This document shows, in pieces, positions 43,447-53,195 of a DNA stretch of 64,000 nt. Numbering within the stretch: the stretch's first letter is position 1; every line of letters begins with the position of its first letter. This stretch comes from Rhodospirillum sp. Its GTDB lineage: Bacteria > Pseudomonadota > Alphaproteobacteria > Dongiales > Dongiaceae. Made by a program: the position numbers and the translations under genes. The DNA lies in contig PNKY01000007.1 in the NCBI GenBank assembly GCA_013822765.1, positions 62,001 through 126,000 of the forward strand, in the 5' to 3' direction. The notes beneath the pieces are model-generated. The model saw only the letters and a program-made list of their open reading frames with translations. It did not search any database and was not told the DNA's origin.

Positions 43447-44462
43447 GCCGCGCCGCGCAGCGCCTTCTCCAGGAAGGGCAGCGACTTGTCCATGCGGTAG
43501 TCGACCGCCGTATGATCGTCCGGGAACTCCTCATAGACATGGGCGATGCCGAGGCGCTCCAGCGCGCGGTGCACGCGGCGCGAGCCGTAGTGCAGGATGA
43601 ACTGGTCGTGGTCGCCGCAATCGATATAGATGCCCTTCAACTTGCGCAGGTTGTCCGCGTATTTGTCCACCGACAGCGCAGGGTCCCAGGCCAGCCAGAT
43701 GCGCCAGCGCTCCTCGATCAACTCCGCGGTATAGAGATCGACCGGCAGCCGCACCCCGAGGAAGCAGGACGGATCGGGGTCGTAGGTAGCCGCCATCGCC
43801 AGGATCATGACGGTGGTGATCTCATCCTCGGTCGGCTTGGGCGACACTTCGAGATGGGCCATGAACTTCTCGATCGAGCGGCCGTGCTTGGCGAGCTCGT
43901 TCAGCGCCTTCGGCATGTCGTGCAGATAGCAGAGCTCGAACGCCATGTCGCCGGAATGGCACGCCAGCGCCGACCAGAAATCGCCGTGCCGCAGGCCATG
44001 GGTGATGGCGCCGAAGCCGCCCGAGGACTTGCCGAAGATGCCGCGATTGCCTTGGCCGCCGGCTGAGAAACGGCCCTCGACGAAGGGCACGATCTCCTGG
44101 ATCAGATAGTCCTCGTAGCGTCCCATCGCGGCCGAGTTGATGTATTGATTGCCGCCGAGGCGCGAATAGCAGTCCGGGAAGGCGACCACCACCGGGCCCA
44201 TTTTGCCTTCGCCGATCAGCCGGTCCAGGCGCTCCGGCACATTCTCGGTGAAGGCCTTCCAGTTGGTGTGGCCCATGCCCGAGCCGGTGAAGCCGACGAC
44301 GTCCACCAGCAGCGGCAGGCGCGCGCCGTCCTTGTAGCCGTGCGGCGTGTAGATATGCAGCTCGCGCTCGGTCGGATCGCCGAGCAGGTTGCCTTCGAGC
44401 GCCTTGCTGACGTGGCTCAGGCGATGCACATGGCCGCGCGGAACAGTTCGGTTTCTTCTCAT
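43443..44462 (-). CDS. Alpha/beta-hydrolase, esterase-D-like
   Basis: A 339-residue cytoplasmic hydrolase. LLVDVVGFTGSGMGHTNWKA and GPVVVAFPDCYSRLGGNQYI are followed by the nucleophile elbow GIFGKSSGGFGAI. The acid/base pair is plausibly in IDCGDHDQFILHYG and EEFPDDHTAVDYRM. It resembles the esterase (FrsA/EstD-like) families with a Ser in GKSSGG. The start at 44462 has GGGAGAG. The substrate is unknown. Confidence 0.82.
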   Translation of the reverse strand: MRRNRTVPRGHVHRLSHVSKALEGNLLGDPTERELHIYTPHGYKDGARLPLLVDVVGFTGSGMGHTNWKAFTENVPERLDRLIGEGKMGPVVVAFPDCYSRLGGNQYINSAAMGRYEDYLIQEIVPFVEGRFSAGGQGNRGIFGKSSGGFGAITHGLRHGDFWSALACHSGDMAFELCYLHDMPKALNELAKHGRSIEKFMAHLEVSPKPTEDEITTVMILAMAATYDPDPSCFLGVRLPVDLYTAELIEERWRIWLAWDPALSVDKYADNLRKLKGIYIDCGDHDQFILHYGSRRVHRALERLGIAHVYEEFPDDHTAVDYRMDKSLPFLEKALRGAA

Positions 44463-44599
44463 GATCTCTCCCTTCGGCAGAAGCGGATGTTGGCCGACCC
44501 CGCGACGAAACGCCAGGGCCATGGAACCCGGGATGGCCCCAGGGCTTTGCATGTCGCTGACCCTTGCATGTGACGGTGGTTCCGATAGAACGGCAACGA

Positions 44600-44989
44600 A
44601 TGACCGACGCCCCTGCTCCCCACAGCTGGACTCCGCGCCGCGCCATCGCCTGGGCGATCGTCCCGCTGATCGGATTCGCTCTTGCCTTCTGGCTGCGCTA
44701 CGGCGTGATCCAGCCGGAGGCGATCGGCCTTCTGTGCGCGCAGGCGGACGCGCCCGGCTGGTGTCGGCCGCGCGAGTGGTTGATCCTGGGGCAATATTAC
44801 GCGGTCTGGGGCTGGGTCGCGCTCGCCAGCGCCGCCGTCGCGCTGGTCGTTCCGCTGCCGCCGGCGTTGCTGCGGGTCGTGCTGGGGATTGCGCTGCTGT
44901 TCAGCGCGCTGGCGCTCGTGCTCTACAACACGACGCTCGGCGCGCTCGCCCTGGTGGTGACGCTGCTGGCCCTGCTGAGGAAGCGGTAG
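44600..44989 (+). CDS. Small membrane protein of unknown function
   Basis: A 129-residue protein with four hydrophobic segments (IAWAIVPLIGFALAFWLRYG, YYAVWGWVALASAAVALVVP, LRVVLGIALLFSALALVLYN and the final LALVVTLLALLR). A Cys pair lies in the first loop (LLCAQADAPGWCRPREW). I recognise no family. It ends three bases before the convergent HerA gene. Confidence 0.65.
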   Translation: MTDAPAPHSWTPRRAIAWAIVPLIGFALAFWLRYGVIQPEAIGLLCAQADAPGWCRPREWLILGQYYAVWGWVALASAAVALVVPLPPALLRVVLGIALLFSALALVLYNTTLGALALVVTLLALLRKR

Positions 44990-44992
44990 CCG

Positions 44993-46588
44993 CTATCTCT
45001 GGCGGCGCCAGCGGCTGACGACGTCGGTCAGGAAATCGGCCGGGACATTGTCATGATCCCACGCATCGCTGAACCGCGCGGTGTTGCTGCGCGGACGGCA
45101 ATCGTCGGGCAGCGGGTCGAACATGATGCGCAGCGGCACCGGCACGCCTTCGCCGATCGCGATCGCTTCGGCGGCACGCAGGGCCGGCAGCTCTTCCAGC
45201 ATGCCGCTGCCGGATTCCGGCATCGCGGACGCCAGATACTCGCGGTCCTTGCTGTTGGTGATGCGCATAGCGAAGATGGTGTTGCACTGGGACAAGATGT
45301 TGGCCGCCAGCTCCGACGGGCGCTGCGTGACCAGGCCCAGCGAGACGCCGTATTTACGGCCTTCGAGCGCGATGCGCGCGATGGCGCGCTTGGTCGGCTC
45401 GAAGCCCAGCTTCTCGTTGCTCGGCGCGTAGCGGTGCGCCTCTTCGCAGACCAGCAGGATCGGAACTGCGCGGTCGCTCCACAGCGCGAAGTCGAAGGTG
45501 AGGCGGCACAGCATCGACACCACGACGTTGAGAATTTCAGTCGGAACGCCCGAGGTGTCGAAAATGGTCACCGGCTTGCCTTCCACCGGCACGCGGAAGA
45601 TGCGCGACAACAGGCGCGTCATCTCGTCCCGCACCATCAGCCCCGGGAACATGAAGGCATAGCGCCTGTCTGCCTGCAGCGCGTTGAAGCGGTCCTTGAT
45701 GCGCATGTAGGGCGCCAGCTCGAGCGGCCGCTCGTACTTGCCCATCAGGTCGTCGATGATGCGGGTCACGTCGGACAGGCGATAGGGAACCGGCGTATCG
45801 ACGGTGATGGCGAATTCCTGACCGCCGGCCAACTTCTTCTTCGCCTCGACGATGACGTAGTTCAGGATCGAGGCGTCGATTTCCGGCGTGCGGCTCGATT
45901 CGCCGATGATCAGCTCCTTCATCTCGTCGAAGTTCAGCAGCCAGTACGGCAGCTCGAGATTCTGCGGGCTGATGACGTCCGCCAATTCGCCGAACGCGGC
46001 GCCATACTCGTTATGCGGATCGAGGATCAGGACGTGGCCGTGCTTATGCTTGCTGAGGATGCCGCGCACGATAGCGGCGAGCGCGCACGACTTGCCCGAA
46101 CCGGTGGTGCCGAGCACAGCAAAATGCTTGCCGAGCAGGTCGTCGGTGAAGATGTTGGCGGGCAGCGACGGGTCCTGGTGCACGCATCCGACGCGCACGC
46201 CCTCGCGGTCGGTGCGGGTGAATATCCTGCGCAGATCATCGCTGCCGGCGGCCGACACGCGGTCGCCCAGGCGCGGGAATTCGGAGACGCCGCGGCGGAA
46301 CCGGGCGTTGGCATCGGTCTCCAAGATCTCGCCCATCAGGTCGAGATCCATGATCTGGTTTGGCGGGCCGATGATGGCCTGCTCGGCGGCCGGCGTGCGC
46401 AGGCCGATGATGACGCCGAACACGCGCGCTTCGCCGACGTCGACGCGCACCACCTGGCCGATCTGCGGCGGCACGGGGCCGGCGAAACCGGAGCCGTCTT
46501 CGGCCATGTCCAGGACGACTCGGGCACGGGCGCCTTCGATGGCCGCCACAGTGCCAAAGGTTACGACGTGGGCCGCCGCTCCATCCAT
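44993..46588 (-). CDS. HerA-like hexameric ATPase (DUF87)
   Basis: A 531-residue ATPase. An N-terminal HAS-barrel-type domain (about 1-120) is followed by Walker A GTTGSGKSCALAA (about residue 162), HVLILDPHNEYG, Walker B ILLVCEEAHRYAP and arginine-finger-type ALEGRKYGVSLGLVTQRPSEL, then NTIFAMRITNSKDREYL. This matches archaeal and bacterial HerA/FtsK-superfamily DNA translocases. No NurA nuclease gene is adjacent; bacterial HerA proteins act in DNA repair or defence pairs. Its partner, if any, is not visible here. Confidence 0.9.
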   Translation of the reverse strand: MDGAAAHVVTFGTVAAIEGARARVVLDMAEDGSGFAGPVPPQIGQVVRVDVGEARVFGVIIGLRTPAAEQAIIGPPNQIMDLDLMGEILETDANARFRRGVSEFPRLGDRVSAAGSDDLRRIFTRTDREGVRVGCVHQDPSLPANIFTDDLLGKHFAVLGTTGSGKSCALAAIVRGILSKHKHGHVLILDPHNEYGAAFGELADVISPQNLELPYWLLNFDEMKELIIGESSRTPEIDASILNYVIVEAKKKLAGGQEFAITVDTPVPYRLSDVTRIIDDLMGKYERPLELAPYMRIKDRFNALQADRRYAFMFPGLMVRDEMTRLLSRIFRVPVEGKPVTIFDTSGVPTEILNVVVSMLCRLTFDFALWSDRAVPILLVCEEAHRYAPSNEKLGFEPTKRAIARIALEGRKYGVSLGLVTQRPSELAANILSQCNTIFAMRITNSKDREYLASAMPESGSGMLEELPALRAAEAIAIGEGVPVPLRIMFDPLPDDCRPRSNTARFSDAWDHDNVPADFLTDVVSRWRRQR

Positions 46589-46686
46589 GAATTTGCTCCC
46601 AATCGAATAGCGAACGCCTGAAAATCCAGCGCTAAAGTAGCGCCGATATCCTCTCCGTATCCTTAAGAGGGGCGGTTAACGGGGCG

Positions 46687-48393
46687 TTAATTGCGGATCG
46701 AGCGTGATCCGATCGCCGGCCGCTCGGAAGCAACGCTGCGGCGCAGTGCGAACCAGGGATAGGCGAAGGCGAGCAGCAGCAGGCACCAGATCAAGGAATT
46801 GCCGCTGATGTCGCCGCGCAGGGCCGGGCCGAACGCCGCGGCGATCGACTGCCGCATCTCCGGGCGGGTGAAGACATTTTCGTTAAGAGCGATGAAAACC
46901 GCCGACAGCGCCAGGAGCGTTGCGAAGCAGAGCTCGATCGGCATCGGTCGCGCTGCGATCGCTCCCCTTGCGCACAATTGGAGCAGTGCAAAGGCTACCG
47001 CCGGCACTGCAAAGGCCCAGATCGGATAGTCGCGATAGCGCTGGTCGAAATCGAGGCCGAGGGCGACCACCGCCGCGCCCGCGATGGCGAGCAGTTGCAG
47101 GACGCCCAACGCCAAGCTGGCATCCGGCAAGCGCCGCCACGGGCGCCGTAGCCATTCGAGACTCTCGCCGGCGCTGGCGACCTCTGCATTGCTGCCCGCG
47201 AGGATGCGCGGCAGCGCCAACATCGCAACCAGGATCGACACTAGCGCCAGGGCTCCTTCGATCGCCCGTTCGTGCCAATACCATGCCGCGAACTGAGCAT
47301 GATCTACCTGCAAGGCGACCGCCAACGCGGCGGCCCCCGCCAGCAGCGGGCCAGCGAGCGCAGCGATCGGCGTCCCGGCTGCGCGGCGCGCGGGCCACCA
47401 CAGCACGATGCCGAGCGCGATCGTGCCCGCAAGCCAGGGCCACGGCGTGCCCATGCGCGCCACCGGCCCGGTCAACGGGAATTTCGACGCGCGGTCCTCG
47501 CTGAACACGCCCCAATAGCCGCCGACGGTGCCTTCGAGCGCGCGCTTCCACGGCTGGTCGAACGCCTCGATGACGTTGTAGTCGAGCCCGCGCTCGTGCG
47601 CGTAGGCGAGGAATCCGCGGATGAAGCCGGCTTGCTCCACCAGCCCGGGCAGCGCGCGCTCGCGTTGCTTGCCGGCGGACGGATAGCCGGTCTCGCCGAT
47701 ATAGATGGTCTTGCCCGGCATCTCCGTTTCGACCATGCGCAGGATGGCATCGATATGCGTGACGCCATCGCCCGCCGGCACCGGGTCGTCCTCCCAATAA
47801 GGCAGGATATGGATGGTGACGAAATCGACGTCGTCGGCCAACTCCGGATGGCGCAGCCAGAACTCCCACACGTCGGCATAGGTGACGGGCAGGCCAGTCT
47901 CGGCCTTCACTCGCTTCAGCAGCGTCTCCAAGACCGAGGCAGGCTGTTCCTGGCGCAACAGCACTTCGTTGCCGACGATGATGCCCTTGATGGCGCCCGG
48001 ATGGGCCTTGGCCAGCTCGATGCCACGCGCGATCTGGATCTCGTTGTCCTGCGCCGTGCGGCCGATCCACAGGCCCATCAGCACCTTCATGCCAAGCTTC
48101 TCGGCGATCGGCAGCACCTGGTCCAGGCCCTGGTTGACCGCGTAGATCCGCACGCAATCGCTCTCGGTCTTGAGGTGCGTGAGGTCTTCCTCGATCTGCG
48201 CGCGCGGGATGACGAGGGTGGGATCGAACGGCGTCTGCTCGCCGCGGAACGGCGCGTAGGAGACGCAGGCGAAGCGCCCACCGGGCGCGTCCGGCATCGC
48301 CACCGGCGCAGCGCGCCACAGCCAGAATCCGGTGATGGCAAGGATCGCGAGAACGCTGCCGGCCAGCGCGGCGAAGATCCGAGCCCCCGTCAT
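46687..48393 (-). CDS. GH17-domain membrane protein (NdvC-like)
   Basis: A 568-residue protein. A short N-terminal anchor is followed by a GH17 beta-1,3-glucanase-like domain (about 35-300) with FACVSYAPFRGEQTPFDP, the acid/base Glu in GIIVGNEVLLRQEQ and the nucleophile Glu in IYIGETGYPSAGKQRE. The C-terminal half has about eight membrane helices. It resembles NdvC of Bradyrhizobium, involved in beta-(1-3),(1-6)-cyclic glucan synthesis. It begins 20 bases after the NdvB-like gene, so the two are an operon. Confidence 0.82.
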   Translation of the reverse strand: MTGARIFAALAGSVLAILAITGFWLWRAAPVAMPDAPGGRFACVSYAPFRGEQTPFDPTLVIPRAQIEEDLTHLKTESDCVRIYAVNQGLDQVLPIAEKLGMKVLMGLWIGRTAQDNEIQIARGIELAKAHPGAIKGIIVGNEVLLRQEQPASVLETLLKRVKAETGLPVTYADVWEFWLRHPELADDVDFVTIHILPYWEDDPVPAGDGVTHIDAILRMVETEMPGKTIYIGETGYPSAGKQRERALPGLVEQAGFIRGFLAYAHERGLDYNVIEAFDQPWKRALEGTVGGYWGVFSEDRASKFPLTGPVARMGTPWPWLAGTIALGIVLWWPARRAAGTPIAALAGPLLAGAAALAVALQVDHAQFAAWYWHERAIEGALALVSILVAMLALPRILAGSNAEVASAGESLEWLRRPWRRLPDASLALGVLQLLAIAGAAVVALGLDFDQRYRDYPIWAFAVPAVAFALLQLCARGAIAARPMPIELCFATLLALSAVFIALNENVFTRPEMRQSIAAAFGPALRGDISGNSLIWCLLLLAFAYPWFALRRSVASERPAIGSRSIRN

Positions 48394-48413
48394 CTCCCGT
48401 CAGCGCCCGGTCG

Positions 48414-51068
48414 TCATTCGGCGGCCCTGGCCGTGCCCGCGGGCAGGACGGTCGAGGGCAGATCCGGCATCGGCGCCCTGGCGCGCTGCCACTTGAAGAT
48501 CGGCAGCACGTTGATCATCGACATGACCAGCGCAGCGAAGAATGGCAACGCCTGCACCAGCATCAGCGCGCACCACAAGGTGGAGGTCGGCTCGATGGTG
48601 CCGCGCTGCCAGATCACGCCGACGCCGGACAGCACCAGCATCAGGAAGATCGCCGTCTCTTCCCGCGCGGACACCAGGCCGCGGATGACGGCCGGGTGGT
48701 TTTCCATCTTCGGGGTGCGATGGAACGGCAGGTTGGAGGTGAAGAGGCCACGCCACACCGCCTTGGACACCGCGTAGGACAGCGACAGGCCGGCCAGCGC
48801 GGCGCCGAGATTGTCGAGGAAGCTGCATGGCACCTTGCTGGCATACAGCCACATCGACTTGACGATCTTGAAAAAGAACATGCCGAGCGTGACGATGAGA
48901 TAGAGGGTCAGCGGCGGCTCGACCTTGTCCGGCATCCACATCATGCCGATGCTCCAGGCGATCGCCAGATACACGAACAGCAGCTGCAGCCCATCGGCGA
49001 TCCACGGCATCCAGCCGGCCAGGAACTGGTAGCGCTGCGCCGGATTGAGCCGCTTGTTGCGGCCGAACGGCAGCAGCTCGCGCCAATGGCCCTTCATGAT
49101 GGTCATGGCGCCATAGGCCCAGCGGTAGCGCTGCTTGCGATAGGCCTCGAAGCTGTCCGGCATCAAGCCCTTGCCGTAGCTCTTCTCGGTATAGACCGCG
49201 CGATAGCCCTTCTCAAACAGGCGCAGGCCAAGCTCGGCATCCTCGGTGATGCACCACTCGCCCCAGCCGCCTACGTCGATCAGTGATGATTTGCGGATCA
49301 GGGCCATGGTGCCATGCTGGATGATCGCGTTCTTCTCGTCGCGCGACTTCATTCCGAGATGGAAGAAACCGGCATACTCCCAGAAGCACATGCGCTTGAA
49401 GAGATCCTCGTGCGCGTCGCGATAGTCCTGCGGCGCCTGCATCAGCGCGACCTCCGGGTCGGCGAAGTACGGCACCAGATCCTTCAGCCACTCCGGCCGC
49501 ACCTTGTAGTCGCTGTCGATGGTGGCGACGATCTCGGCGTCGGGATCGGTCTGCGTCAGCGCGTAGTTGAGCGCGCCAGCCTTGTAGCCCGGCCATTTCG
49601 GCAGGTGGAAGAATTTGAAGTTCGGCCGGCCCAGCGAGGCGACGTAGGCCTCGACCGGCTGCCACACCGCGTCGTCCTTGGTGTTGTTGTCGATGATCAG
49701 GACTTCGTAGCGCGCATAGTCCAGCTTCTCGAGTGCGCGGATGGTGTCGATCATCATCTCCGGCGGCTCGTTGTAGCACGGCACGTGGATCGAAACCTTG
49801 GGCAGCTTCCAGGTGCCGCGCACCGGCGGCGGGATCCGCCGGCGCTGGCTCTGGCCCAGCCAGAGGTTGACCGCCATCTCCACGCCCTCGATCAGGAAAA
49901 TCGCGAGCAGCAGCACGGTCGCCGGCGCGATCATCGCCAGCGCCACGATGTCGAACCAGGTGAGGTAACGGCCGCTATAGGTGGCATAGACCCACACCGC
50001 GATCATCACGCCGCTCTGCCCGAGCAGCGCCAGGAAGAAGCGGCCGCGGCCCACGAGGCCCAATTCCGCCCGCATCACCCACAGCACGAACGGCAGGCCG
50101 AGCACCAGCATGGCGGCGGCCAGCCAGCGCCAGTTCTGGTAATTGACCAGGATGCCCTGCAGGGCTGGTTTCAGGTTGCGGTGGCCGTCCCACACGCCCC
50201 AGTACGCGCCGACGCCGCCTTCGAACTCCGCCTTCCACGGCTGGTCGAAGCCTTCGATGATGAAATACTCGATGTCCTGCTTCTTGGCCTCGCGCACGAA
50301 ATTGCGCAGGAAGATGCCCTGGTTGACCGGCGAGGCGATCGCGCCCATGCGCTGCAGGCCCTGGCTTGGCCAGCCCACTTCGGTCAGCACCACGCGCTTG
50401 TCGAGCCCGCGGCGCTTCACCTCGTTCTTCACGGCCTGGTAGTTGCCGAGCGTCCAGGCGACCGCGTCCTCGACCGGGATGCCGTTCCAGAACGGCAGGA
50501 TGTGGACGGCGACATAGTCGACCTCGTCCAGCAGCTCGGGATGGTCCAGCCACACGCCATACGGCTCCGCGGTGCTGACCGGGATGCCGGGCAGCCGGCG
50601 CTTCACCTCGCGGATGTACTCGATGAGCTGGGGAACCTTGACCAGGTTCTTGTAGATCGCCTCATTGCCGACGGTGACGCGGTTGACGCTGCCGTTGTTG
50701 GTGGCGAGCGCAACCAGGTTGTCGATCTCCTGCTGGTTCCGCTTCGGATCGACGTCGATCCAGGCGCCGGCCATCACGCGCAGGCCCATCTTGTCGGCCA
50801 TGGTCGGGACGCCGAAATTGGCGCCGACGGTCGAATAGGTGCGGATCTGGCTGGTCAGCCCCGCCATCAGCGACAGGTCGCGGCGGACCTCCGCCAGGGT
50901 CGGCTCCTTGCCATTGGTCGGGTTGGCGTTGTCGCGGAACGGGGTGTAGGTGAGGCCGGAGACGTCCTGGGTCCAGGGGTCCTGCTCGACCGGCCGATTG
51001 AGCAGCACCCAGGTGCCGGCAAACAGCACCGCCACCACCAGGCCGATCATCCAGTTCGAGAGACGCAT
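48414..51068 (-). CDS. Fused GH17 and family 2 glycosyltransferase (NdvB-like)
   Basis: An 884-residue membrane enzyme. The N-terminal GH17-like domain (about 30-300) has VSGLTYTPFRDNANPTNG, VGNEAIYKNLVKVPQ and LTEVGWPSQGLQR. Helices near 310-400 lead into a GT2 domain (about 415-690) with IHVPCYNEPPEMMIDTIRAL, ATIDSDYKV, CITEDAELGLRLF and the QxxRW motif KQRYRWAYGA. More membrane helices follow. It would polymerise UDP-glucose to beta-glucan and remodel the chain in one polypeptide. It is the first gene of the operon with the NdvC-like gene. Confidence 0.85.
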   Translation of the reverse strand: MRLSNWMIGLVVAVLFAGTWVLLNRPVEQDPWTQDVSGLTYTPFRDNANPTNGKEPTLAEVRRDLSLMAGLTSQIRTYSTVGANFGVPTMADKMGLRVMAGAWIDVDPKRNQQEIDNLVALATNNGSVNRVTVGNEAIYKNLVKVPQLIEYIREVKRRLPGIPVSTAEPYGVWLDHPELLDEVDYVAVHILPFWNGIPVEDAVAWTLGNYQAVKNEVKRRGLDKRVVLTEVGWPSQGLQRMGAIASPVNQGIFLRNFVREAKKQDIEYFIIEGFDQPWKAEFEGGVGAYWGVWDGHRNLKPALQGILVNYQNWRWLAAAMLVLGLPFVLWVMRAELGLVGRGRFFLALLGQSGVMIAVWVYATYSGRYLTWFDIVALAMIAPATVLLLAIFLIEGVEMAVNLWLGQSQRRRIPPPVRGTWKLPKVSIHVPCYNEPPEMMIDTIRALEKLDYARYEVLIIDNNTKDDAVWQPVEAYVASLGRPNFKFFHLPKWPGYKAGALNYALTQTDPDAEIVATIDSDYKVRPEWLKDLVPYFADPEVALMQAPQDYRDAHEDLFKRMCFWEYAGFFHLGMKSRDEKNAIIQHGTMALIRKSSLIDVGGWGEWCITEDAELGLRLFEKGYRAVYTEKSYGKGLMPDSFEAYRKQRYRWAYGAMTIMKGHWRELLPFGRNKRLNPAQRYQFLAGWMPWIADGLQLLFVYLAIAWSIGMMWMPDKVEPPLTLYLIVTLGMFFFKIVKSMWLYASKVPCSFLDNLGAALAGLSLSYAVSKAVWRGLFTSNLPFHRTPKMENHPAVIRGLVSAREETAIFLMLVLSGVGVIWQRGTIEPTSTLWCALMLVQALPFFAALVMSMINVLPIFKWQRARAPMPDLPSTVLPAGTARAAE

Positions 51069-51221
51069 GTGTTTCGGTTCCGAGACGCGCGCTTTGCCAG
51101 CATTTATATTGGCGTCCGCAGATCAAACGCGCGGCAGCTTCGGCCGTTCCATCGGAACTCGAAAAACGCCACTGGCAAATCCGCAGACCGGCGGCAATGT
51201 CGGACCCGCCTCGCGCAAGAT

Positions 51222-51245
51222 CAAGGGCCAAACCCGTGGCCCTTG
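51222..51245. promoter_or_regulatory. Hairpin upstream of the glucan operon
   Basis: Perfect eight-base arms CAAGGGCC/GGCCCTTG with an eight-base loop lie between the amine-oxidase-like gene and the NdvB-like gene, about 150 bases from the latter's start. It may be a terminator of the upstream minus-strand gene or a regulatory site. Confidence 0.4.
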
Positions 51246-51321
51246 GGACAATAGTGTGTGATCGCCGCGATCTATTCAGAATCGCGACGCAACGTCGCAG
51301 GGTCGCGGCAGAAAGGCGTGG

Positions 51322-53013
51322 TTAATCGGGCAGCGCCATCGGCTTCAGCTCTTCGAAGCGATCGCCGGGGCCGGGGTTCTCCTTCGGGGTCTCGCCGCCC
51401 AGGTGCTTGAGGATGCCCCAGACCGCGTTGAGCCCGGTTGTCACCGCGCCTTCGACCCAGCCCGGGGTCCAGGAGACATCGTCGCCGGCGATGAAGATGC
51501 CGCGCTCCTGCGGTGGCAGTTGGTTCTGGACGAAATGGCAGTACATCCGGTGGTTATAGCGGTAGTGGCCGGGCAGGGCGCCCTTGAAGGCCCCGAGGAA
51601 GTTGGGGTCGGACTCCCAGGACACCGTGATCGGATCGCCGATGATGTGGCTGGCGATGTCGACGTTGGGATAGACCTGTTTCAGCGCGTTCAGCATCAGC
51701 TTGACCCGCTTCTCCACCGGCAGCGGCAGCAGCTTCAGCGCGTCGCCCATCCAGGAATAGGAAAGGCAGATGACCCCCGGCTTGCCCGGCCCGTTGTCGA
51801 ACAGATAGGTGCCGCGAGTCAGCCGGTCGCTCAGCGTCATGCTCATGACGTCGCGGCCGGTCTTCGGGTCCTTGTCCTTCCAGAACGGCCGGTCGACCAT
51901 CACGAAGGTCTTGGCCGACTGCATGTAGCGCGTGCGGTCGAGCGCCATCCAATGCTTCTGCGAGAACATCTGCTCCGCAACCTCGATGTGGGTAGTGAGC
52001 AGCCATGACTGGCAGGTGACCAGCACGGCAGGAAATTCCCGGGTCGCGCCCCAGCGGTCGGTGATGGCGAAGCGGCCGCCGGCGGCTGGTGCGATCCGCA
52101 CCACGCCCGGCCGCGGCGCGCCGGCGTGCAGCGTCTCCAGCGAGGTGCCGCGCGGCCAATGCGCCATCTTGTCGGGTTGCATCTTCCACAGCCGGCGCGG
52201 CATCTGCTCGACGCCGCCGGTGACCAGGCGCTGGTCCTCATCGCAGTTCGTGTAGACGACGCGCAGGATCTCCAGCATCGAGTTCGGGAAGTCGGTGTCC
52301 CAGCCACCGGTGCCGAACCCGACCTGGCCGAAGATTTCCAGGTGCCGGAACGACCGCCGCATGAAGGCGTCCGAGGTTGCGATGAAGCCGTAGAAGGTGC
52401 GGTCGTCCCAGATCGGGATCAGCCGGTTCCAGATCTCCTTGATGCGGCGCACGTCGCGCGCGCGGATGGCGGCCTGCATGGCGCTGAACTGCGCGCCGTG
52501 CTCCAACGCTTCGGCCCAGGCCGCCGCCACCTCGTGGAAAACCTTCGGCAGGTCCTCCAGTTTCTCGGCATAGAGCGGCTGGCCGGCAAGGTCGACCACC
52601 GTGCTGCGCGACGCCGATGTCAGGGGATTGGGAAAGGGCGTGGTTTCCAGCCCGATCTGGTCGAGATAGTGGAAGAAGGCGGTGGAGCAGGTCGGAAAGC
52701 GCATGCCGCCCAGCTCCGCGACGATGCCCTCTGCGCCCTCGAACGGGACGGAGCGTAACCGCCCGCCGATCCGCGCCGCCTCGTAGATGACCGGCTTCAG
52801 CCCCAGCTTCATCAGCTCGAACGCCGCCACCATGCCGGCCGCTCCGGCGCCGACGATCGCGACCTCGCTGCCGAGCTTGTCGTCGGGCAGCTTGCCGAGG
52901 CCGGCCGGATGCTTGATCCAGTCGTCGAACGCGAACGGGAAATCCGGCCCGAAATAGGTGATCGGCCGCTTGTCGGCGGGTTCGCTGACGGCAGGGACGT
53001 GGGATGCGGTCAT
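51322..53013 (-). CDS. Flavin amine oxidase, tryptophan-2-monooxygenase-like
   Basis: A 563-residue FAD enzyme. The Rossmann motif is VAIVGAGAAGMVAAFELMKL and the FAD region is RIGGRLRSV. VAELGGMRFPTCSTAFFHYL, FGTGGWDTDFPNSMLEILRV, GVICLSYSWMGDALKLLPLP and FIAGDDVSWTPGWVEGAVTT closely follow the layout of bacterial tryptophan 2-monooxygenase (IaaM) in order and spacing. IaaM turns tryptophan into indole-3-acetamide. No amide hydrolase (IaaH) gene is adjacent, so another amino acid may be the substrate. Confidence 0.8.
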   Translation of the reverse strand: MTASHVPAVSEPADKRPITYFGPDFPFAFDDWIKHPAGLGKLPDDKLGSEVAIVGAGAAGMVAAFELMKLGLKPVIYEAARIGGRLRSVPFEGAEGIVAELGGMRFPTCSTAFFHYLDQIGLETTPFPNPLTSASRSTVVDLAGQPLYAEKLEDLPKVFHEVAAAWAEALEHGAQFSAMQAAIRARDVRRIKEIWNRLIPIWDDRTFYGFIATSDAFMRRSFRHLEIFGQVGFGTGGWDTDFPNSMLEILRVVYTNCDEDQRLVTGGVEQMPRRLWKMQPDKMAHWPRGTSLETLHAGAPRPGVVRIAPAAGGRFAITDRWGATREFPAVLVTCQSWLLTTHIEVAEQMFSQKHWMALDRTRYMQSAKTFVMVDRPFWKDKDPKTGRDVMSMTLSDRLTRGTYLFDNGPGKPGVICLSYSWMGDALKLLPLPVEKRVKLMLNALKQVYPNVDIASHIIGDPITVSWESDPNFLGAFKGALPGHYRYNHRMYCHFVQNQLPPQERGIFIAGDDVSWTPGWVEGAVTTGLNAVWGILKHLGGETPKENPGPGDRFEELKPMALPD

Positions 53014-53195
53014 GGCATTGCCCCTCGCGGACTTGATGAGAGGCCACGTGGCGCACGATGATCGCGCGTCACGTTCTCGCCAACGGATCGCGGCGCGTTC
53101 TGGGCGCGCGCAGATCATCCGCCGGCACAACACTGCCTCCCCTCTGCAGGGAGACTACTTCGCGTTCAGCGCCGGAACAAGGCCGGGTGGGAGGG

